64,000 nucleotides of DNA from Deltaproteobacteria bacterium (GTDB lineage: Bacteria; UBA10199; JACPAL01). Made by a program: the position numbers and the translations under genes. The stretch spans positions 102,596-166,595 of the forward strand of contig JACPAL010000015.1 of NCBI GenBank assembly GCA_016180855.1, given 5' to 3'. The notes below the pieces were generated by a model. That model saw only the letters and a list, made by a program, of their open reading frames with translations, made no database searches and was not told where the DNA came from. Shown here piece by piece: positions 43,173 through 52,160 of this stretch (position 1 is the stretch's first letter; each line of letters starts with the position of its first letter).

Positions 43173-44260
43173 GACAGTAGATCCAGAAGCCCCATGACTT
43201 TTATTTTCGGATCGATTGCCTTGAACCGGCAGGCACATTCGGGTGAGGCGGTGACTAAAACCGAGGCGCCGGTTCTCTTGAATTCTTCGATACGGTTCAT
43301 GGTGATTTGTCTGGCTGTATCGGGAGATGAGATTGGCAAGAGTCCTCCCGCGCCGCAACAGGAACTGTTCGCTCGATTTGTAAAAAATTCAACCGGCTCG
43401 ACACCGGTTGCTGCTTTGATGAACTGACGGGGTGGATCATAAATCCCTCGAGCCCGACCCAGATGACAGGGATCGTGATAGGCAATCCTTTGACCTGCCC
43501 TAAGCTCTGGCAAAGGGTGAAGGGAGGTTGGGGGGATTTTTATTTTCTCCACAACATGATAAAACCGCGTTGAAAACCGGAAGCCCAGTTGACGATATGT
43601 CACATCGATTGTTTGCAGGCAGGTCGGCGATCCGACAATCACCTCCCGGTACTTTTGAAAGGCATGGATGTTGATCTCGGCAATCTCCCTGAAATTCTCG
43701 ATGTCCCCCGCAGCATAGAGTGGATAGCCACAACAGAGGATCGGTTCGTGGAAGAGTTCGAGGTCGATCCGACACTTTCGAAGAAGTACAAGGGCATGCG
43801 CCGTCGATTTTGGAAAATGTTGGATCTCGGAGCAACCTGGAAAGTAGGCGATCTTTTTTAGTGGCGTGGAGAATTCCCTTGGTAATAGCGATTTCATTTT
43901 TTTCTGGAGATCAATCCCAAAGGGATTGCTGAATTTTTGGAACTGTTCCGCATAAGTGAGTATGGAGGGAGGCGCCACTTTGGCCGCAAACGCCTTCGCG
44001 CGATAATGGAAAAGGGTTTCGGGGACCGGGTTGTCGAGCTCACACGCCCCTTCAGAAGCCTTGCAATCAAGGCATTTGTAGGCGAGTGAGGCGGTCTCGC
44101 GATTAAAGGGGAGAATCCCATTCTCTGATAGTTTCATGGCACTCATCTTCCCCCACGGGGTCGTCGCCTCGTTCTGATCCGTCTCCGCGACGGGACAGGC
44201 ATAACGGCACAATTTTGGACAGGAGTGGCAGAGGGAGGTCGCTTGATCGGGGCTTTTCAT
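43169..44260 (-). CDS. Fe-S oxidoreductase with two CCG domains (GlpC/GlcF-like)
   Basis: The protein is 363 residues from ATG 44260; AAGGAGAGAGAG lies just before it, and the longer open frame upstream is not protein-like. The N-terminal ferredoxin-like Cys clusters are CHSCPKLCRYACPVAE and CLDCKASEGACELDNP. They are followed by two CCG domains: FPGCSEIQHF ... CCGYPLY and YHDPCHLGRARG ... CCGAGG. Such proteins pass electrons from a flavoprotein to quinone. It is probably the electron-carrying partner of the flavoproteins encoded just upstream (GlpA/B and the GlcD/AGPS-like protein). Confidence 0.85.
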   Translation of the reverse strand: MKSPDQATSLCHSCPKLCRYACPVAETDQNEATTPWGKMSAMKLSENGILPFNRETASLAYKCLDCKASEGACELDNPVPETLFHYRAKAFAAKVAPPSILTYAEQFQKFSNPFGIDLQKKMKSLLPREFSTPLKKIAYFPGCSEIQHFPKSTAHALVLLRKCRIDLELFHEPILCCGYPLYAAGDIENFREIAEINIHAFQKYREVIVGSPTCLQTIDVTYRQLGFRFSTRFYHVVEKIKIPPTSLHPLPELRAGQRIAYHDPCHLGRARGIYDPPRQFIKAATGVEPVEFFTNRANSSCCGAGGLLPISSPDTARQITMNRIEEFKRTGASVLVTASPECACRFKAIDPKIKVMGLLDLLS

Positions 44261-44847
44261 CTCTCTCTCCTTATGGAACAGGTTCCCCCTGTTTCCTTGA
44301 CCATCTTGTGAACGGTCTTTAGGCCTGCTTCCACACTCTCCCTCGATCCACAGAGTTCTATCTCCAGTTCCTGCGAATTCATCTTTTGAAGCGATCGAAA
44401 GCTGACCCCACTCCCCAAAAATCTCTTGAGAAAATTCTCCTGATTTCTCTTTTTCCATCTTATTTGAAGTGCGATCTCCCTCTCGGGTCTTGGAGAAACA
44501 CGGAGTATCACCTCCTGAAGGGTCCCATATTTTTTTGAAGAGCCGATAAATATTTTTTTGAAATCAGGACCCGTTGCTGCTCGTGGGGCCCTCCGGGTCT
44601 GGATCGGGCCGAACGGCGTGTTAACGGACAGGGCCATACAAATATTCTCTATTTCACCGTATCTCGCTGCCCAGCGATTCGGAATTCTCTTTTCGAGGGC
44701 CTTTTGAAGGGTTAGCTTGGTTCCGGCTTCCGGTTGATAGCCGAGGGTGTATTTCTTCTTTCGCAAATAGGTCTCCAGGTCAGCAATCAATAATGCCGCC
44801 GGGCAGGTGGCTGTCAGAGAGATCTCGTCGAGAAAGATTTTTTTCAT
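44257..44847 (-). CDS. Short FAD-binding (GlcE-like) protein
   Basis: The 196-residue protein matches a FAD_binding_4/PCMH domain in a shortened form. TPFGPIQTRRAPRAATGPDF and KKIFIGSSKKYGTLQEVILR correspond to the second half of the domain. The usual N-terminal PGGG flavin loop is replaced by EAGTKLTLQKALEK. It resembles GlcE but is little more than half its length. It may be a structural subunit that has lost FAD. Both ends are coupled to neighbours (8 nt from the AGPS-like gene; ATGA with the CCG gene). Confidence 0.6.
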   Translation of the reverse strand: MKKIFLDEISLTATCPAALLIADLETYLRKKKYTLGYQPEAGTKLTLQKALEKRIPNRWAARYGEIENICMALSVNTPFGPIQTRRAPRAATGPDFKKIFIGSSKKYGTLQEVILRVSPRPEREIALQIRWKKRNQENFLKRFLGSGVSFRSLQKMNSQELEIELCGSRESVEAGLKTVHKMVKETGGTCSIRRER

Positions 44848-44854
44848 TTTTCCC

Positions 44855-46399
44855 TCACCCCATCATTTCGAGCCCCATCTTCCCCGGATTCATGAAGTTG
44901 TGGGGATCAAGCTCTTTCTTGATCCTTTTAAAGAACCTCATGGCCCCCCCCAGCTCCTGGGCAAGCCATTCGGCTTTGAGCAACCCAATCCCATGGTGAT
45001 GGCTGATCGTTCCACCTGCGGCAAGGGTTGCCCCCATCGCCTTCCTCCAGACCTGGCGATAGCTCTCGAGATTCTTCCTGGCGGAGCCCGTATGTCCTAT
45101 CACTGTAAAATAGATCGAACAGCCCTCCGAATAGGCATGCGAAAAATGGGCCAGGACAAGGCACTGTTTTTTAAGCTCCCTCCGGACACCTTCATAAAGC
45201 GCTTCGAGGCGATCCCATGTGGCGGCGACCTCGATGGTATCGACAAAACAATCCTTTTCCAGGAGGTCTGGCATCTTGAAGGAGACGCTGTACCTCTTTT
45301 TGAGCCAATGGAGTCCCGGTTTTTCACCCAGATCGCGTGCAATCCGTTCCTTGCAGATTTTGAGTGCCTCCTTTTCCTGATGACGAATGAAATCTGCGTC
45401 CCCCTCGAATCCGATAATCAGCAGGCATTCGGCAGGGGCTAACTGAAACAAGGTTTGTATCCAGTCGGGATGATGCAAAAGGGCGTGAAAGGCATTTTCC
45501 TTCAGGCTGCTCAAGTAGGGGAACTCCGAAAGAAATTTCTTCCCTGTTTTTTTTCTGTCATCTGCTTCGTAACCGTATTTCAAAAGGAGGGAGTCAAGCT
45601 CGTCATAGAGACGAATAACAGAAGGGCGGAGACCTGTCTGCATGATGTTGCGGATTGCCCGGAGGGCGGAAGAGAGGCTGTTAAATGAGATGCCACGGTA
45701 TCTGGCGGCTGGGGCCATCGGATGGATTCTCATCCGGGCACGCGTGATGATCCCGAGTGTCCCTTCCGATCCGACAAGAATTTCTTTGGGTGCGACCTCC
45801 GGATATTTTTTGATCCTTCCGCCGAAAGGAACGATTGTGCCCAATGGCAAAACCGCCTCGAGATCCTCCACCATCTCCTCAATCTTGCCGTAACGGGATG
45901 AGAGCTGCCCGGCCGATCGGGCTGCAAGATAGCCGCCAAGTGTAGCGCAAAGAATCGAAGAAGGAAAATGTCCGAGGGTGTATCCCCGTTCGTTCAGTTT
46001 TCTTTCGAGATGTTCTCCCAGGATACCGGACTGAATCGTTGCCACATAATGGGGATAAGGGTCATCGACTCTTTTGATTGTTTCGAGAGACGCCATCCTT
46101 TTGAGATCGATCATGATGCCACCGCGGAGTGGGAGGGTTCCTCCGGAGACACCGGAGCCTCCCCCAAAAGGGATGACGGGGATCTTATGGTGATTGGCGG
46201 TTCTCACAATTTTTGATACCTCTTCCGTTGTTTCCGGCCAGCAGATAAGATCAGGCAGATGGGGGTGAAGCCCCGCCTTCATTTCCAGCGTGGAACCGCT
46301 CATCATATCCCTGCAATAGAGGGCCCGATTAACGGGGTCGACAGCCACACGGCTGGGTCCGAGGAGATTCTCGAGAGTCTTTTTAATGGAGCTCTTCAT
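44855..46399 (-). CDS. FAD-linked oxidase, alkyl-DHAP-synthase-like
   Basis: The 514-residue flavoprotein has IPVIPFGGGSGVSGGTLPLR in the FAD-binding PCMH domain (about 75-94), then GHFPSSILCATLGGYLAARS and ILVGSEGTLGIITRARMRIH. The C-terminal domain has FSHAYSEGCSIYFT and GGTISHHHGIGLLKAEWL, then ELDPHNFMNPGKMGL. The SHHHGxG motif and the ATWDRL and GCxIYF blocks match alkyl-dihydroxyacetone-phosphate synthase, the ether-bond-forming enzyme, better than D-lactate or glycolate oxidase. Glycolate-oxidase-like function with the GlcE- and GlcF-like neighbours remains possible. It overlaps the small Fe-S gene by 17 nt. Confidence 0.75.
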   Translation of the reverse strand: MKSSIKKTLENLLGPSRVAVDPVNRALYCRDMMSGSTLEMKAGLHPHLPDLICWPETTEEVSKIVRTANHHKIPVIPFGGGSGVSGGTLPLRGGIMIDLKRMASLETIKRVDDPYPHYVATIQSGILGEHLERKLNERGYTLGHFPSSILCATLGGYLAARSAGQLSSRYGKIEEMVEDLEAVLPLGTIVPFGGRIKKYPEVAPKEILVGSEGTLGIITRARMRIHPMAPAARYRGISFNSLSSALRAIRNIMQTGLRPSVIRLYDELDSLLLKYGYEADDRKKTGKKFLSEFPYLSSLKENAFHALLHHPDWIQTLFQLAPAECLLIIGFEGDADFIRHQEKEALKICKERIARDLGEKPGLHWLKKRYSVSFKMPDLLEKDCFVDTIEVAATWDRLEALYEGVRRELKKQCLVLAHFSHAYSEGCSIYFTVIGHTGSARKNLESYRQVWRKAMGATLAAGGTISHHHGIGLLKAEWLAQELGGAMRFFKRIKKELDPHNFMNPGKMGLEMMG

Positions 46400-46763
46400 T
46401 TTTTCTCTTTATAAAATTGATCATCTTCCTCAGGGGGACTTTTCTAGGGCAGATCTCCTCGCACCGCCGATATTCCTCATTCGTATTAAAATTGAGGGGA
46501 ATGTTTCCGATAAAATTAGGGATCGACCGTACCAGGAACGGAAGTGAGGCGGCGCCAGAAAAGTTGGAATCGCAGAGCCCACAGGCGAGGCAGTCTGAAA
46601 ATCGATGCTCTTTGTCCTCAAGCGTGTAGGGAAGAATACGGTCATCGTTGTAACAGGCGTGGAAGCGTTCAAGGGCAGGTTTTTTTTTTGAGAAGGCATG
46701 CAACAAAAGAACAGCGATGAGATTCCAGGCGAGGTTCGAAAGGGCATGGAGTCTCTTCAGCAT
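46383..46763 (-). CDS. Small 4Fe-4S protein of the Glp/Glc redox cluster
   Basis: The protein is 126 residues from ATG 46763, inside the end of glpB. Cys motifs CLACGLCDSNF and RRCEEICPRKVPLRKM form the pattern of an alpha-helical ferredoxin (CxxCxxC ... CxxxCP), as at the start of GlpC or SdhB. A hydrophobic stretch (about 10-25) may touch the membrane. GlpC normally carries both the ferredoxin part and CCG domains in one chain. Here the separate CCG protein at 43169 could share this role. Confidence 0.65.
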   Translation of the reverse strand: MLKRLHALSNLAWNLIAVLLLHAFSKKKPALERFHACYNDDRILPYTLEDKEHRFSDCLACGLCDSNFSGAASLPFLVRSIPNFIGNIPLNFNTNEEYRRCEEICPRKVPLRKMINFIKRKNEELH

Positions 46764-48055
46764 GCAGCGAACCTCCCGGCGATCATTCCTGTGGCAACCG
46801 CCACCCCCATTCCGCATCCCTGGCTCGCCTCCTGGTAGCCGGTCAGGAGTGAGCCGGCGGCCCAGAGGTTTTCATAGAGGAGGTAGCCTCTTTGATCAAC
46901 CGGCTGGAAGTGAGCCCCAACGCGGACCCCTGCCTCAAACAAAGGATGTGAAGAGAGAAAGTTGGGCGAGGTCAGGCGCGATGGTTTTGTGCCATCAACC
47001 CGTTTCCCTTGGGAAAAAAGTGGGAGATTGAGGATCGGTTCGCGCAAGGCCTCGTCGCTCGCCAAACCACCGCCGATATAACGCCCTGTGGCAAGGATAA
47101 GATTTTGCACCTCGATTCTTTTTCCGTCGGATAGCTCCAGATGAGTGATCCTCTTGGCATGAGTGGCTGCACCCTTCACCTCTCCTTCCAGGTAATCGAT
47201 CCTTCCTCCCTTAAAGAATTTTTCTATCTGGCGGTGCAGTCGTAGGCCCGGGAGTGACGGGGGGGTTCCCGGCATCTCAAACCATTTGATGGCGGAATTT
47301 TCCCGGAGCCGTGTCATGAGATGATTGGATTGCTCCAGCCCCATGACAGGTGGAAGCGCCACATGTGTGGCCCGAAATTGTTCGGCCGCATCGATCAATT
47401 GATCGTAAAACCGGTCCTGCCGTGATTCCTGATCCAGACGGAGGGCAAGGTCCATCGGTGAACCAAGGAATCGAAACTCTCGGAGAGAGAGAAGGGTCGA
47501 TTTTGTCTCCTTCAGGTAGACTTCCTTTTGAGTCGATAGCTGCCTTTTCAGGACTGCCTCTGCGAGGGAGGGAAAGTAGGTCCCAAGCCCACAAAAACCG
47601 ACGAGCAGAAGACGGGCCTCCCGCATGTCGAGCAGATTGCCCGTTGATTGCATCGGTCCTACGTAGGCCGTCACCTTGGGTGTGCCGAGCGGTGTCAGGG
47701 CAAGGAAAGGTTGGCGCAGGGAACCACGCAGGTGCAGGGACAGTTCGGAAGAAAGACGCTCCAGTGCCTTGCCGACGAAAGAGATCGGATCTTCCTTCTT
47801 TTGAATCAAAGAATAAGGGTGATCTGACTCGAACCGCAAGAGTTGTTCCATGCAGGTCATTGCAGAAGGGATCTCGTTCCATGGAGAAGCAGACGTTGGA
47901 GGAGAAAGGGCAGCGACGTCCCATGTTCCTGATGAGAGTGCGGTGGCGCCAGGCTGCCCGGAAATGACCGTGACATGGGTCCCGTGTTGAAGTGCCTCCA
48001 GTGCAGCAGCCGCGGCGGTGATTCCAGAGCCAATGATCGTGATCCTTGAAGTCAT
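46757..48055 (-). CDS. glpB: Anaerobic glycerol-3-phosphate dehydrogenase subunit B
   Basis: The 432-residue flavoprotein begins SRITIIGSGITAAAAALEAL (dinucleotide fold GxGxxxA). SGTWDVAALSP and a C-terminal ENLWAAGSLLTGYQEASQGC with GMGVAVATG are characteristic of GlpB. It works with GlpA and an Fe-S subunit to oxidise glycerol 3-phosphate to DHAP at the membrane. Its start overlaps the glpA stop by 4 nt. The Fe-S subunit function seems to be split over the genes that follow. Confidence 0.88.
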   Translation of the reverse strand: MTSRITIIGSGITAAAAALEALQHGTHVTVISGQPGATALSSGTWDVAALSPPTSASPWNEIPSAMTCMEQLLRFESDHPYSLIQKKEDPISFVGKALERLSSELSLHLRGSLRQPFLALTPLGTPKVTAYVGPMQSTGNLLDMREARLLLVGFCGLGTYFPSLAEAVLKRQLSTQKEVYLKETKSTLLSLREFRFLGSPMDLALRLDQESRQDRFYDQLIDAAEQFRATHVALPPVMGLEQSNHLMTRLRENSAIKWFEMPGTPPSLPGLRLHRQIEKFFKGGRIDYLEGEVKGAATHAKRITHLELSDGKRIEVQNLILATGRYIGGGLASDEALREPILNLPLFSQGKRVDGTKPSRLTSPNFLSSHPLFEAGVRVGAHFQPVDQRGYLLYENLWAAGSLLTGYQEASQGCGMGVAVATGMIAGRFAAC

Positions 48056-49710
48056 TTCATAACTCCCAATCCGAAGACCCCTTGATAGACAATCTGGAGA
48101 ATCTCTTCCTCCGCAACCTGGACTCCATTCAAAACGGGAGATCGTGCCTTCCAGGATTCCTCGAGAAAAGAGCGGAGTTCGTCCAGAGGTCCCCTCTGAT
48201 CCAGCCAGGAAAGACCCGCATTCTCTTCCTCAAGGATCGCGAGGGCGGGGAGAAGACATTGCGCTCCCTGGCACGATCCCATTCCGAGTCGCGTCCTTCT
48301 CTTCAGATCTCCCAGGGTGCAGGCCCACTCCTCACGGATTGCATGACGGATCTCACAGACGGTGACGGGTTCGCAGGGGCAAAGAACCGCCTTCTCTTCC
48401 GGTTTTTCGGAAACTGATTGAAGAACCGTTTCAACATGACTTCCCTGCCTGCTGATGATTCTCTCTGCGATGTAAGGGTGGAGATCAAATTTTTTGGCAA
48501 CCTCTTGAGGAAGAGGAATCGTATCGCCTCCTGGAAGCGGCACCTCATGGGTGGTGCATCGGGAATGTCGCCCCAATTTTTTACAGACAAGATCACTCGC
48601 CTCTTCCGACATCTGCCGATAGGCTGCCAGCTTTCCGCCCGCCATGGAAAGAAACCCTTTTAGGCCATCTTCCTTCTCATGATCGAAGATCTTGTGTTCA
48701 CGTGAGAGGGAATCCTCGGATTTTCCATATCCGAAGAGGGTTGGACGGACTCCGCGGGTTGTTGAGACGATCCGTGCCTTCCGGATCTCAGGATAGGACT
48801 GTTCCATTCCTTGAAGCAGATACTCCACCTCATCTTCGGTGACCGGAATATTGTCGAGGTCGCCATAGTAATCGTCGTCGGTGGTGCCAATGAGGGTCCG
48901 GTTATCGTGGGGGTTAAAGAAGATTTCTCTCCCATCAATACACTTGGAAACAACCGCGACATTACTGATTCGCCGGTCCAGAATGAGATGGATCCCCTTG
49001 GCGGGGCGCAGGCGGATCTTAACTCCCGCCATGTCACAAATTTGGGGAACCCACGGGCCGGTTGCATTGAAGACGATTTGGGCGCGGTATTCGAGCAGTT
49101 CATCAGTCCGTCGGTCATGGGCGATCAGGCCGATAACCGTCTCCCCCTCCCGCCTGATTTTTTTTACTTCGGTATGGTTTTTGATGATGGCCCCATATTC
49201 GTGGGCGGCCAAGGCATTGGCAATACAGAGCCGATCGGTCTGGATTCCCCATTCATCGAAGGTAACCGAACCGACGACATCGGGGGAGATCCCCGGTTCT
49301 AAATTCAGCGTCTCCTCGCGCGTGAGACGGAGGTGCTTTTTCCCTCCCTTGAGTTCCGAGAAACGATCGTACGCCTGAAAGTAGGCATCAACAAGCAGGA
49401 GACGGATCTTCTTTTTCCAAAGAGCATCATCCCGCACCTCTGGGTAGAGAAATGGGGTTCGAAAACAGAGGTGGGGGGCAATCTTGCGAATGTATCCCGC
49501 GTCTTGTGAGGAGAGCTTCGTTGTTTTGACATCGCTCATGAGGTACTTCGGACCGCCGTGGATCATCCCGGAGGAGGCACCGGTCGTCCCGGCCGAGAAA
49601 TCGTTTTTTTCAATGAGAAGGACCTTGAGACCGCGCATGGCGCAATCGCGGGCAATGCCGGTACCGTTGCAACCACCGCCAATGACAATGATGTCGAACT
49701 GTTCCGGCAT
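48052..49710 (-). CDS. glpA: Anaerobic glycerol-3-phosphate dehydrogenase subunit A
   Basis: This is a 552-residue flavoprotein. FDIIVIGGGCNGTGIARDCA binds FAD, then AGTTGASSGMIHGGPKYLMS and GIHLILDRRISN follow; ETLNLEPGISPDVVGSVTFD is typical of GlpA/GlpD. The C-terminal part has a BFD-like [2Fe-2S] domain: VLCPCEPVTVCEIRHAIREE ... TRLGMGSCQGAQC. This domain distinguishes GlpA from the aerobic GlpD. It is the first glp gene, 3 nt after the tolB stop. Confidence 0.93.
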   Translation of the reverse strand: MPEQFDIIVIGGGCNGTGIARDCAMRGLKVLLIEKNDFSAGTTGASSGMIHGGPKYLMSDVKTTKLSSQDAGYIRKIAPHLCFRTPFLYPEVRDDALWKKKIRLLLVDAYFQAYDRFSELKGGKKHLRLTREETLNLEPGISPDVVGSVTFDEWGIQTDRLCIANALAAHEYGAIIKNHTEVKKIRREGETVIGLIAHDRRTDELLEYRAQIVFNATGPWVPQICDMAGVKIRLRPAKGIHLILDRRISNVAVVSKCIDGREIFFNPHDNRTLIGTTDDDYYGDLDNIPVTEDEVEYLLQGMEQSYPEIRKARIVSTTRGVRPTLFGYGKSEDSLSREHKIFDHEKEDGLKGFLSMAGGKLAAYRQMSEEASDLVCKKLGRHSRCTTHEVPLPGGDTIPLPQEVAKKFDLHPYIAERIISRQGSHVETVLQSVSEKPEEKAVLCPCEPVTVCEIRHAIREEWACTLGDLKRRTRLGMGSCQGAQCLLPALAILEEENAGLSWLDQRGPLDELRSFLEESWKARSPVLNGVQVAEEEILQIVYQGVFGLGVMK

Positions 49711-49713
49711 ATT

Positions 49714-50988
49714 TTAATCGAACCACGGACTCCAAGACGGCTGTGTCGCTCCCCCTTTTGGTCCCACGGGTGTTTGATTTGAGCCATCCTCTTTCATGAT
49801 AAAAAGTTGTAAGGCGTCGTTTCGTGTGGAACCGAAGACGATCATTCGGCCGTTAGGTGCCCAGGAAGGGCTTTCATTGTCCCCTTGATTGGCGGTTAAC
49901 CTCTGGATCATCGAACCATCGGAGTTCATGATGAACAGATCCCAGGCCCCGGCGTCCCGTGCCTGAAAAGCGATCTTGTCGCCGCGGGGTGACCAGACGG
50001 GGTTGTCGTTATGATAACCAACATAGGTCAGTCTCCGAATCTCTCCCCCATCATTATTAGCGGAAAAGATGTGGAGCCGTCCTGCACGCTCCGAGGCAAA
50101 GACAAACCGCTTTCCATCCGGTGACCAGGAGGGATTGATGTCGATACCAAAACTGTTCGTTAGCTGGCGCAAGACCTTCCCCTTGGAGCTGAAAAGATAA
50201 AGCTCGGTGTCACCATCCAGGGCCGAGGCGACGGTAAGATACCCTTGTCCCGTCCAGCGGGGCGAGAGATTGATATTGTTGTTTTGAGTGACCTGATAGG
50301 TAGCGCCCGAGGCGTTTACGGTAAAGAGTTCCGGGATGCCATCAATATAAGAGGTATAGACAATCTCATTGCCGGCCCCAGACCAGTCAGGGGAGAGGCT
50401 GATGGAACGATGATTTGTCAATTGACGCTGGTTTTTTCCATCCATATCCATGAGGCAAATTTCCTTGACCCCCTTCTTCCTTTTACTGGGTTGACAGACA
50501 TAGGCGATTTTTGTGGATGAGACGCCCCGTTCGCCAGTCAGCTCCTTCATGATCTCATCGGCAAAGTGGTGGGCGACCGTTCCGACCTCTCCCTCCTTGG
50601 CCCGATAATTCCGGTTAATCAGCTGTTGACCCAAAAAAGGGTCGTACAGATAGAGCGAAATTCTGATGCCGTCCTCCAGGACAGAGTAGGTTCCGCCGGC
50701 GACCGCCTGGACCCCGATTAATGTCCAGGAGGGAAATTGGATCTTGTCCGGCTCCAGAGAGCCTTTTGGATAATCCGATCGATCGACAACATCAAACAGC
50801 CCTGTCAGGATCAGGTCATTCCGGATCTGCTCTGACAACCCCTCCGACCATCCCTTGATTTTCTTGGGTCCGTCGGTGGGGAGATCAGCAATCGCGATCG
50901 GGAATGGCTTGGGAGACGGTTCGTTTAAGAGGATATAGACCCGTGCCTCACTGTCCAGAGGCAGCAAGGGCAGCAGGATTGAAATCAA
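49714..50988 (-). CDS. tolB: Tol-Pal system beta-propeller protein TolB
   Basis: The frame is open to 51132. I place the start at TTG 50988, because a perfect AGGAGG lies 9 nt before it and a hydrophobic segment ending DSEA follows. An ATG at 51084 would keep a more basic signal-peptide start (LRRGFFLISILLPLL), so the start is not settled. After an N-terminal domain (GWSEGLSEQIRNDLILTGLF), six TolB WD-like repeats run to the end, for example INPSWSPDGKRFVFASERAG and NPVWSPRGDKIAFQARDAGA. TolB is periplasmic and links Pal to the Tol complex. No pal gene follows here. Confidence 0.9.
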   Translation of the reverse strand: MISILLPLLPLDSEARVYILLNEPSPKPFPIAIADLPTDGPKKIKGWSEGLSEQIRNDLILTGLFDVVDRSDYPKGSLEPDKIQFPSWTLIGVQAVAGGTYSVLEDGIRISLYLYDPFLGQQLINRNYRAKEGEVGTVAHHFADEIMKELTGERGVSSTKIAYVCQPSKRKKGVKEICLMDMDGKNQRQLTNHRSISLSPDWSGAGNEIVYTSYIDGIPELFTVNASGATYQVTQNNNINLSPRWTGQGYLTVASALDGDTELYLFSSKGKVLRQLTNSFGIDINPSWSPDGKRFVFASERAGRLHIFSANNDGGEIRRLTYVGYHNDNPVWSPRGDKIAFQARDAGAWDLFIMNSDGSMIQRLTANQGDNESPSWAPNGRMIVFGSTRNDALQLFIMKEDGSNQTPVGPKGGATQPSWSPWFD

Positions 50989-51721
50989 AAAGAATCCCCT
51001 CCTGAGCCAGCTCCCACCGCAGTTTTTCCGGAGGGAGAGGGAGAGGAAGGGCCTTTTGAAGCGCTCGCAGGGCCGATGCATCATACGATCCGTTACCCGA
51101 TTTTTGATCCCAGATTGTTTCAATCGCCTCACCCCGCTCGTTAATACGGACGATCAGTCTGCAAATCAATCCTAAATTCGGATCCCTCAACTTGTAGGAC
51201 GGGAACCATTCCTCCATGATGATTTTGGTGACCTTCATCTTGTAGAGAAGCAATTCCGGATCATCGGGCGGGACCTGACTTCCCGCTGTGACCCCCTCCG
51301 GAAAGCCACCATTCTCTCCCACAGGAATTTGTGCTGCCTCAGGGATTGCTGCCTTCCGGCTGGCGACCTCCTGGCTTGCCTTGGCGAGGATTTTCTCCAT
51401 TGCCTTCTCTTCGGCTGTTTTTAGGCCACGGAGGGATTTTTTGGGCCCCGAATAGATCATGTTTGAATCCTCTTTCCCTTTTTTCATTTCCGGGATCTCC
51501 CTCTTTTGATCCTCGATCGTTGTTTTCGGCAGGCCTTCGGATTTTTTCATGCTGGCCCCGAAGGTTCCGGTCACCCCTTTGGGAAGAGTGATCCAGGTAA
51601 TCTTCTGCTCGTGATGGCGGTAGGGTTTGAATGGCAGGTAGGGTGAAAAAATCAGTAAAAAGAAGGCAACCATATGACAGGCTAAGGACCAGTAGAGACT
51701 TTTTCGAAGAGTAATTTCCAC
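50948..51721 (-). CDS. tolA: TolA/TonB-type energy transducer
   Basis: The 257-residue protein has a single N-terminal TM (YWSLACHMVAFFLLIFSPYL), a charged Lys/Glu-rich linker (about 60-150) and a C-terminal TonB/TolA domain. That domain runs MKVTKIIMEEWFPSYKLRDP, RLIVRINERGEAIETIWDQK and a YDASALRALQKALPLP pattern. Position after tolQ and tolR and before tolB identifies it as TolA. The linker is shorter than in E. coli TolA. The end overlaps the tolB start. Confidence 0.87.
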   Translation of the reverse strand: MEITLRKSLYWSLACHMVAFFLLIFSPYLPFKPYRHHEQKITWITLPKGVTGTFGASMKKSEGLPKTTIEDQKREIPEMKKGKEDSNMIYSGPKKSLRGLKTAEEKAMEKILAKASQEVASRKAAIPEAAQIPVGENGGFPEGVTAGSQVPPDDPELLLYKMKVTKIIMEEWFPSYKLRDPNLGLICRLIVRINERGEAIETIWDQKSGNGSYDASALRALQKALPLPLPPEKLRWELAQEGILFDFNPAALAASGQ

Positions 51722-51735
51722 ACGTTCCGAGAGAC

Positions 51736-52158
51736 TTACGTTTTTTCCTTTTCTTCTTCGGTCATCATTCCAACCCGTTCGACCCCAGCCTTTTTGAACA
51801 GAGCGATCGCCTTGACAACGATTCCATAAGCGGTCTTCCTGTCGGCCTGAAGGAGGATCTCTTTTCTTTCGCGGCGTTTGAAAACGGCCTGCAGCTTCTC
51901 CTCGATGTTGTCGAGGGAATAGGCGGTTTTGTCGTCTAGAAGGAAGATTTTTCCTTCCTTGTCGATCGTGATAATAACATCTGACTCCGAGCGCTTCATG
52001 TTAGGGGCCGCTGTCTCAGGGAGGTCGACATCAAGACCTTGGGAAATGAGGGGTGCCGTGATCATGAAGATGATCAACAAAACGAGCATGACGTCTACAA
52101 AGGGGGTGACGTTGATTTCGGAGAGAGGTTTTCCTTTGTCGGAATTATGAATCCCCAT
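51736..52158 (-). CDS. tolR: Biopolymer transport protein ExbD/TolR
   Basis: The 140-residue protein is of the ExbD/TolR family. LSEINVTPFVDVMLVLLIIF at the N-terminus has the conserved membrane Asp in FVDVMLVLLI. The periplasmic part includes DADRKTAYG-type residues (LLQADRKTAYGIVVKAIALF). It forms the proton channel with TolQ. The start lies 2 nt after the tolQ stop; tolA follows 14 nt later. Confidence 0.94.
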   Translation of the reverse strand: MGIHNSDKGKPLSEINVTPFVDVMLVLLIIFMITAPLISQGLDVDLPETAAPNMKRSESDVIITIDKEGKIFLLDDKTAYSLDNIEEKLQAVFKRRERKEILLQADRKTAYGIVVKAIALFKKAGVERVGMMTEEEKEKT

Positions 52159-52160
52159 GA

